Below the pieces are notes generated by a model. The model ran no database searches. It was not told the DNA's origin and saw only the letters and a program-made list of their open reading frames with translations. A stretch of DNA of 19,218 nt from Gammaproteobacteria bacterium (GTDB taxonomy: Bacteria; Pseudomonadota; Gammaproteobacteria; Thiohalomonadales; Thiohalomonadaceae), in assembly GCA_023228645.1 (NCBI GenBank), contig JALOAT010000063.1, positions 1 through 19,218 on the forward strand. The letters are read 5' to 3'. The translations under genes and the position numbers were made by a program. Positions 15,360-19,218 of this stretch are shown here, in pieces (within the stretch, counting starts at the first letter, position 1; each line of letters opens with the position of its first letter).

Positions 15360-17162
15360 ATTGACCACTTCCTCAATAATGTCAAAAATCCGCTTAAACT
15401 CCACGAAATCGTCGGCTTCTCCGTTCTCACAAAGCCAAGTGCAGATATTGCCTTTCTCGTCCTTATTGACGGATTTGACAGGAGGAGTTGTTTTGATTTC
15501 ACCTCTGATGCGGGTCATTGCTTGCTCTCGCAAGTCTATGAGCCTTGGATTTGCGCCTTCCAGTTTTTCTATTGTTCTTGGTGGGAATAGGTTTTCAATT
15601 CCGATCGTTATTGGATTTTCAGCAACCGAAGGAATTACACGCCTATAAACAAGATCACGGGCGGCGTCTTGCTTGTTTGTGTCACAGTCATAGAGAAGTA
15701 TCATCTTGCACGGCAATATTGCGGACATTGGGTTGTTGTAGCTTTTCCATATCTTGTCCAAGTTCCCGAAACCATCCCCGTCTTTCAGCTGGACTTTCTC
15801 GAGAAGTTCGCCTTTTCCAAGGAACTCCGCTGCCTTCTTTAGGTACCTGATGTCATAATCACCTTCGACGAAAACGACCGGCCTAGCATGTTGTTCCAAT
15901 ACACGCTGGATTTCTTCTCTGTGTCGAGTGGTTTCTTTGAATGCCTCATATGCAGCCGTGAATTCCGAAAAATCGCTAGCCGCCACCCGGTCACCGTTTG
16001 GCATGTTATAGATAAGAAATCCTTCGGGACCGAACTTCTCATCCATCCCCATGAGAAACAATGGAGAGTGAGTTGTAATCACAAACTGCACTCCGGGGAA
16101 AGAGGCGATCAATTCTGGCAAGACTTCCTTTTGGTGCACAGTGTGTAAGTGTGCATCGATCTCATCAATGATGACTATGCCTTTGATATCACTCAGGTCG
16201 TTGAGTTCTCCTTCGGAAAGGTCATAGTCACGCACAACCGAAAGAAACAGATTAAGCAACTGAGTTTCCCCTGTAGACAATTGGAACAAGTTGGGAATCC
16301 AGGGGCGCTCATCTTTCATTACTGCGATTTGGCGGTTCTTTCTGCTCCCCGCACCGAGCCGTATGTTTCCGCCCTCCCTGAGTATCACTCGCAAGACCCG
16401 TAAAATGGCTTCGTAAATGTTCGTGCTTTGACCGCTATAACCGGCGAATAGATTCAGAGGAACGGGCGCTTGATCTTGAGCCAATTGAATCGGCAGTTGC
16501 CTCGTTACAACCTCAAACGCCTGTCGATCAAAAATGAGGTCGAGCAGCCAATTTTTATTGTTCTTGAGCGGAGATGTGCAAACAATGCTCCTGTTCGAGT
16601 ATCCTGAAATATGCTTCAGCTCCGTGTACGTCGTACCTTGCCGTAGATTTTCCAGGTTCAACCACGCCGGCTCTTCAAACCTGTTAACCGGAAAATACAA
16701 GCAGCAGTGTTTCTTAAAAAGACTTTCGGTAGCGAATTTGTTGTTCCTGAATGTAGTGTCGAAAAAGGAGTTGTTTTCATCAGGAACCTGCGTCCACTCT
16801 TTACGTGCCGGCACATATCCGAGCTGTTCAGCGAACTGTTTTTTTTGAAAGCGCAATTGCCATTCTTGTACCTTAACCCCAGAACCGAATTCGAGAGACG
16901 AATAGAAGTAGTCCTTGCCTGACATTATGTAGTTCGGACTTCGGTACTTATACACCTTCCCTTTTTCAACGTCAGTGTCCTCAAAAACCTCTTGTTTTCC
17001 GACAACCAAGCTATTAACGAGATGGGATAGCAGGATGCTTTTACCTGAGCCATTTTCGCCAACGATAACAACCGGCAAAGGGCGATCTTCCTTTAGCGGG
17101 AAGTCCAAAGCGACCTTGTCGATTGGGCCAACATTTTCGATTTCGATGTTCTTGAAATACAT
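15354..17162 (-). CDS. ABC-type ATPase with C-terminal TOPRIM-like domain (OLD-like; candidate phage-defence nuclease)
   Basis: A 602-residue protein. The N-terminal ATPase has Walker A GENGSGKS at 35-42, the ABC signature LSTGETQ at 295-301, Walker B GIVIIDEIDA at 328-337 with Asp333 and Glu334, and the switch histidine in TTHS at 363-366. After about 425 the sequence VVFVEGDYD (Glu433), DGDGFGN (461-467) and LLYDCDTN (Asp492, Asp494) fits the metal-binding glutamate and DxD of a TOPRIM domain. This order defines OLD-like nucleases, a class that includes phage-defence effectors (OLD itself, GajA of Gabija). No UvrD-like GajB partner is in the window. The ATG has no clear ribosome binding site, and the stop lies inside the following attC. 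It is AT-richer than the core genes. The defence role is inferred. Confidence 0.82.
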   Translation of the reverse strand: MYFKNIEIENVGPIDKVALDFPLKEDRPLPVVIVGENGSGKSILLSHLVNSLVVGKQEVFEDTDVEKGKVYKYRSPNYIMSGKDYFYSSLEFGSGVKVQEWQLRFQKKQFAEQLGYVPARKEWTQVPDENNSFFDTTFRNNKFATESLFKKHCCLYFPVNRFEEPAWLNLENLRQGTTYTELKHISGYSNRSIVCTSPLKNNKNWLLDLIFDRQAFEVVTRQLPIQLAQDQAPVPLNLFAGYSGQSTNIYEAILRVLRVILREGGNIRLGAGSRKNRQIAVMKDERPWIPNLFQLSTGETQLLNLFLSVVRDYDLSEGELNDLSDIKGIVIIDEIDAHLHTVHQKEVLPELIASFPGVQFVITTHSPLFLMGMDEKFGPEGFLIYNMPNGDRVAASDFSEFTAAYEAFKETTRHREEIQRVLEQHARPVVFVEGDYDIRYLKKAAEFLGKGELLEKVQLKDGDGFGNLDKIWKSYNNPMSAILPCKMILLYDCDTNKQDAARDLVYRRVIPSVAENPITIGIENLFPPRTIEKLEGANPRLIDLREQAMTRIRGEIKTTPPVKSVNKDEKGNICTWLCENGEADDFVEFKRIFDIIEEVVNG

Positions 17163-17196
17163 ATGCGAAGACCGTGAAATTTGGTTAATTGGGGTA

Positions 17197-17271
17197 GGCT
17201 AACGGCCAGCGTAACCGGCACCCAACGGAGCGCAGCGCAGTTGGGTGTCCGAGTTCACGCTGTTGTTAGCC
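17197..17271 (-). repeat. attC site between the DUF3800-like and OLD-like cassettes
   Basis: A 75-base site with perfectly complementary 7-base ends: GGCTAAC (minus strand, 17271-17265) and GTTAGCC (17203-17197). Inside, CACCCAAC pairs perfectly with GTTGGGTG, and CAGCGTGAAC pairs with GTTACGCTG leaving extrahelical bases, around a TGCGCTGCGCTCC apex. This is the clearest attC of the four. Confidence 0.9.
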
Positions 17272-17287
17272 ATTTTGCGCGCCAGGT

Positions 17288-18388
17288 CTAATAAACGAAT
17301 TCCGACCAAGAACCTTGATCAGAGATTGGGACAACATGATGGAAATATGCCCTGTTACGAGAATCGCTCCTATCGATTAATTCTCTTGCAAGCCGAAGAT
17401 TATCTAGCTGGGTTTTGTTTAGGTTTCTCCTTACATCCTGAAGCTGGCTAGGGCTACGTCCCTTACAAAAATTCATTAGCCTTGCAAAACATCCCACGGT
17501 AACATCGGCAAGCTGGATCTCCGGTTTTTCTTTTGAATCCACAAAGGAATAGTTATCCAGTGTTGCGTCTTCGTATGCATTGGGAGTTGCACGAACCCTC
17601 CCTTCTACCTCTTTTTCATTATCAAAGTAGTGCATTGACTTTGGGAACATAAAAACGCGATGTCTATAGAAGTGACTAAAGTCGCCTAATAGGAGTCCTC
17701 TTTCGTCATTCTGAATAAATACCGCTTCCTCAAGACCCGCGCCGAGCTCCAAGACTTGAATTAAAAGCTTTCCTAATAGGTCACTGGTGCCTACCGTCGG
17801 TTTCACAAGATCCGCCAATCGGCTGTAGAATTCAGCTATCCGTGGACCTTCAACATCGGGAAACGCAAATTCATTCAGCACTTCCAGAGTTGTCTCTCTT
17901 TCACCGTTGAGAACATGGTAAAGGCGATCTTTGATGTACAGGTGATTCAATACCAACCATTCATCATGATGCTCAACCATCACCGATTCGATTACGTCAA
18001 TTAGCGACCAATAGAGCACATTTATGCGCTGTAGGTGAATAGAGATGTCGCGCTCATTGAGAAACTCAAGCACAGTCTTCAGCTTCTTCGAGCCGATCAC
18101 CGAAATAACGTTTCCACTTGCAACGTGCTTGAATTTCATTTCGTGCGCGGTTCTATCTAGCCGGATCTCCTGCTTTAGCCCGTCAAGGCCTAATGATTCT
18201 CCTCGATTCAAAACAATACCGCCCAAAACAAAGTCACCGTCACCCTCGAAATTCATCCCTCCTGCACGCAGACGGACTTTTCGGTAATTATTGGTTTCAT
18301 CGTAATAGAAATCGCTTTCCTCAGCGCCTAAATCACCCAGTCCGTTGAGGACGCTGATGGCCTCAAGAACATCTTCCGCTTTCATCAT
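17288..18388 (-). CDS. DUF3800-like predicted nuclease (cassette gene)
   Basis: A 366-residue protein resembling the DUF3800 family, proposed to have an RNase H-like nuclease fold. The N-terminus has DFYYDETNN (Asp30, Glu31), followed by FVLGGIVL (53-60), HEMKFKHV (82-89, Glu83 and Lys85) and, near 295-310, VDSKEKPEIQLADVTVGC, matching the family's closing SK..P.IQLAD signature. The middle is helical, and longer than in short DUF3800 members. No signal peptide or membrane segment. The start ATG at 18388 (MMKAED) has AAGGA about nine bases upstream. The stop is 17 bases before the next attC. It directly precedes the OLD-like ATPase cassette. The family match is by motif memory; nuclease activity is inference. 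Confidence 0.75.
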   Translation of the reverse strand: MMKAEDVLEAISVLNGLGDLGAEESDFYYDETNNYRKVRLRAGGMNFEGDGDFVLGGIVLNRGESLGLDGLKQEIRLDRTAHEMKFKHVASGNVISVIGSKKLKTVLEFLNERDISIHLQRINVLYWSLIDVIESVMVEHHDEWLVLNHLYIKDRLYHVLNGERETTLEVLNEFAFPDVEGPRIAEFYSRLADLVKPTVGTSDLLGKLLIQVLELGAGLEEAVFIQNDERGLLLGDFSHFYRHRVFMFPKSMHYFDNEKEVEGRVRATPNAYEDATLDNYSFVDSKEKPEIQLADVTVGCFARLMNFCKGRSPSQLQDVRRNLNKTQLDNLRLARELIDRSDSRNRAYFHHVVPISDQGSWSEFVY

Positions 18389-18413
18389 CTACGCCATTCC
18401 TTCAACCTTTGCT

Positions 18414-18475
18414 GGCTAACGGGCCGCTACCCGGCGCGACGTCAGGAGCGTCCGGTTTAGCGACTTTTTAGAACT
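18414..18475 (-). repeat. Degenerate attC site after the membrane-protein cassette
   Basis: It closes with GTTAGCC (minus strand, 18420-18414). The inner arms CGCTAAACCGGACGC (18462-18448) and GCGCCGGGTAGCG (18437-18425) pair with three extrahelical bases around a short TCCTGACGTC apex. The opening core is poor: only TTCTAAAA (about 18473-18466) is present where RYYYAAC is expected. The inner pairing and the perfect closing core support it. Confidence 0.6.
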
Positions 18476-18486
18476 GGCCTGCCGAC

Positions 18487-19074
18487 TCATTTTAATAGCT
18501 TCTCAGTACGAAGAAACTTACGAATGGTATCTTCCATGCGGCGCTTTACGTCCTCAATGGAAGCGAAGGCATCTTGTTTCGCTTTCCTTGTCTCGTCGTC
18601 TTTTCGGAAGCCAACGACAGATCGCTTAAATCGATTGAAGGCGTCTATCGCCTCAGAGTGCACTGCGAGTGCTTCGGAAGGAAGTAGCAGCCGTATTTTT
18701 CCTTCTTGGGCCGACCAGTCGGTAAGAAAGCTGTCCAGACCGGCAAGGAACTCATCTTGGGTAAAGGTAATCTCCCCTTCGGACGAGCGGTAAGCATCCG
18801 CGTTGGCCGCTCTCTGGCATAGACGATAATGACGATAAAAGACGGTGTAGTAGTCGAGCATGAGATCGAGATACCGCTCATAGCTCGACTTAACAAGGCC
18901 CATCTCGTGCCTTAGCTCCTCGATTTGTGCCTGAAGTATTGCCTGTTCTGTCTGCAAGATCCGCTTCGCCCAAAGGTTGCCAAGCCATCCTGATAAGGCA
19001 ATGACAATTACGGCTCCACCACCAAATGAAGCAGCAATGGCACCAACAATTTTCAGGATGTCTTCAGTGAGCAT
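18487..19074 (-). CDS. Membrane-anchored coiled-coil protein of unknown function (cassette gene)
   Basis: A 195-residue protein with one membrane segment at about 8-30 (IVGAIAASFGGGAVIVIALSG), then a basic stretch (WAKR), a coiled coil at about 37-65 (QTEQAILQAQIEELRHEM) and a helical, charged C-terminal part with a Lys/Arg-rich end. The layout, a short outer end and a long cytoplasmic helical domain, is common among hypothetical cassette proteins; I do not recognise a named family. The ATG at 19074 has GGAAGGGA just upstream. The frame stays open to 19185, but that extension would translate the apparent intron end and is rejected. Followed by a degenerate attC. Confidence 0.78.
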   Translation of the reverse strand: MLTEDILKIVGAIAASFGGGAVIVIALSGWLGNLWAKRILQTEQAILQAQIEELRHEMGLVKSSYERYLDLMLDYYTVFYRHYRLCQRAANADAYRSSEGEITFTQDEFLAGLDSFLTDWSAQEGKIRLLLPSEALAVHSEAIDAFNRFKRSVVGFRKDDETRKAKQDAFASIEDVKRRMEDTIRKFLRTEKLLK

Positions 19075-19101
19075 GACGTCCCTTCCAAGAAGTTCTCCGC
19101 G

Positions 19102-19218
19102 GTAGGGACGCCGGTTACCCGGCGCCCCCCGCCCAGACCCGGACGTGCAGTATTCCCGCATCCGGTTCCTCGGTTGTACTCGCACTCGCGCAAAGCGAGT
19201 CCCTCATGCAAACACCCT
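19102..19218 (-). mobile_element. Probable 3' end of a group II intron (domains V and VI), running off the right edge
   Basis: On the minus strand 19168-19136 forms a 33-base hairpin with the domain V layout: an eight-pair lower stem (GAACCGGA with TCCGGGTC, one mismatch), a two-base CG bulge on the 3' side, and an upper stem TGCGG with CTGCA closing a small loop. A GC-rich domain VI-like hairpin follows (19131-19102), ending CCCTAC. Open-frame translation gives RMREYCTSGSG, a peptide I recall as commonly seen at intron ends. The AGC triad expected in domain V reads AAC here, and no bulged branch-point A is obvious, so it may be inactive. The reverse transcriptase would lie to the right. It is on the same strand as the cassettes. 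Confidence 0.6.

Larger units (their letters stand above)
13660..19101 (-). mobile_element. Integron gene-cassette array (five cassettes, four recognisable attC sites)
   Basis: Five minus-strand genes, unrelated to one another, of varied and lower GC than lon. The first four in transcription order are each followed closely by an attC-like site (at 18414, 17197, 15283 and 14615); the fifth has none. The gene-site-gene-site layout, same orientation and absence of long spacers are what cassette arrays show. By the usual polarity an intI gene and attI would lie to the right, beyond the window; none is visible here, so an orphan array without integrase is also possible. The right limit is the apparent group II intron end; the left limit is eroded. 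Confidence 0.8.

Noticed and set aside
19075..19185. N-terminal extension of the membrane-protein gene to 19185
   Set aside because: The extra residues translate the apparent domain V-VI intron end; the ATG at 19074 has a good ribosome binding site and is followed by the membrane helix.

Overview
The window is a stretch of gammaproteobacterial chromosome. From about 1 to 13313 it is GC-rich with dense core genes. The order mutL, N-acetylmuramoyl-L-alanine amidase, tsaE, nnr (minus strand), with queG divergent, is the classical gammaproteobacterial queG/yjeF-yjeE-ami-mutL arrangement. The species cannot be named from the sequence alone.

Core part (1-13313). On the minus strand, nnr-tsaE-ami-mutL form one operon-like run; nnr and tsaE overlap by an ATGA. 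queG (epoxyqueuosine reductase) is read divergently from only 18 bases away. A second minus-strand run follows: a 76-residue small protein, an HDOD-domain protein and a GAF-GGDEF diguanylate cyclase, which looks like a c-di-GMP signalling unit. A 371-base intergenic region holds a REP-like palindromic element. Next come a divergent NudF-type ADP-ribose pyrophosphatase and the plus-strand mobA-mobB-moeA operon (molybdenum cofactor guanylylation and molybdate insertion), whose genes overlap by 4 bases. A hairpin terminator closes that operon. A Lon-family protease (803 aa, AsrA-like) follows, with a candidate promoter that can be read as sigma-70 or sigma-32.

Accessory part (about 13314-19218). 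Composition drops sharply and every gene lies on the minus strand. Four genes are each followed by a hairpin-forming site with the features of an integron attC: GTTRRRY/RYYYAAC-like ends, paired inner arms and extrahelical bases. The last gene, at the lon side, has no recognisable attC after it. I read this as the distal end of a chromosomal integron cassette array or an orphan attC array; any integrase gene should lie beyond the right edge. In the direction of transcription (right to left) the cassettes encode a membrane-anchored coiled-coil protein, a DUF3800-like predicted nuclease, a large ABC-type ATPase fused to a TOPRIM-like domain (OLD-like, candidate phage defence), a histidine-phosphatase-family protein and a DUF5677-like protein. 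A frameshifted remnant of another gene and a GCGGAG-type repeat mark the junction with lon. At the extreme right the sequence looks like the 3' end (domains V and VI) of a group II intron on the same strand as the cassettes.

The most interesting unit is this array, especially the ATPase-TOPRIM cassette and the DUF3800-like cassette before it, which are separated and followed by two nearly identical attC sites showing a compensatory base change. The array assignment rests on visible attC structure; the defence role is inference from domain architecture and context.
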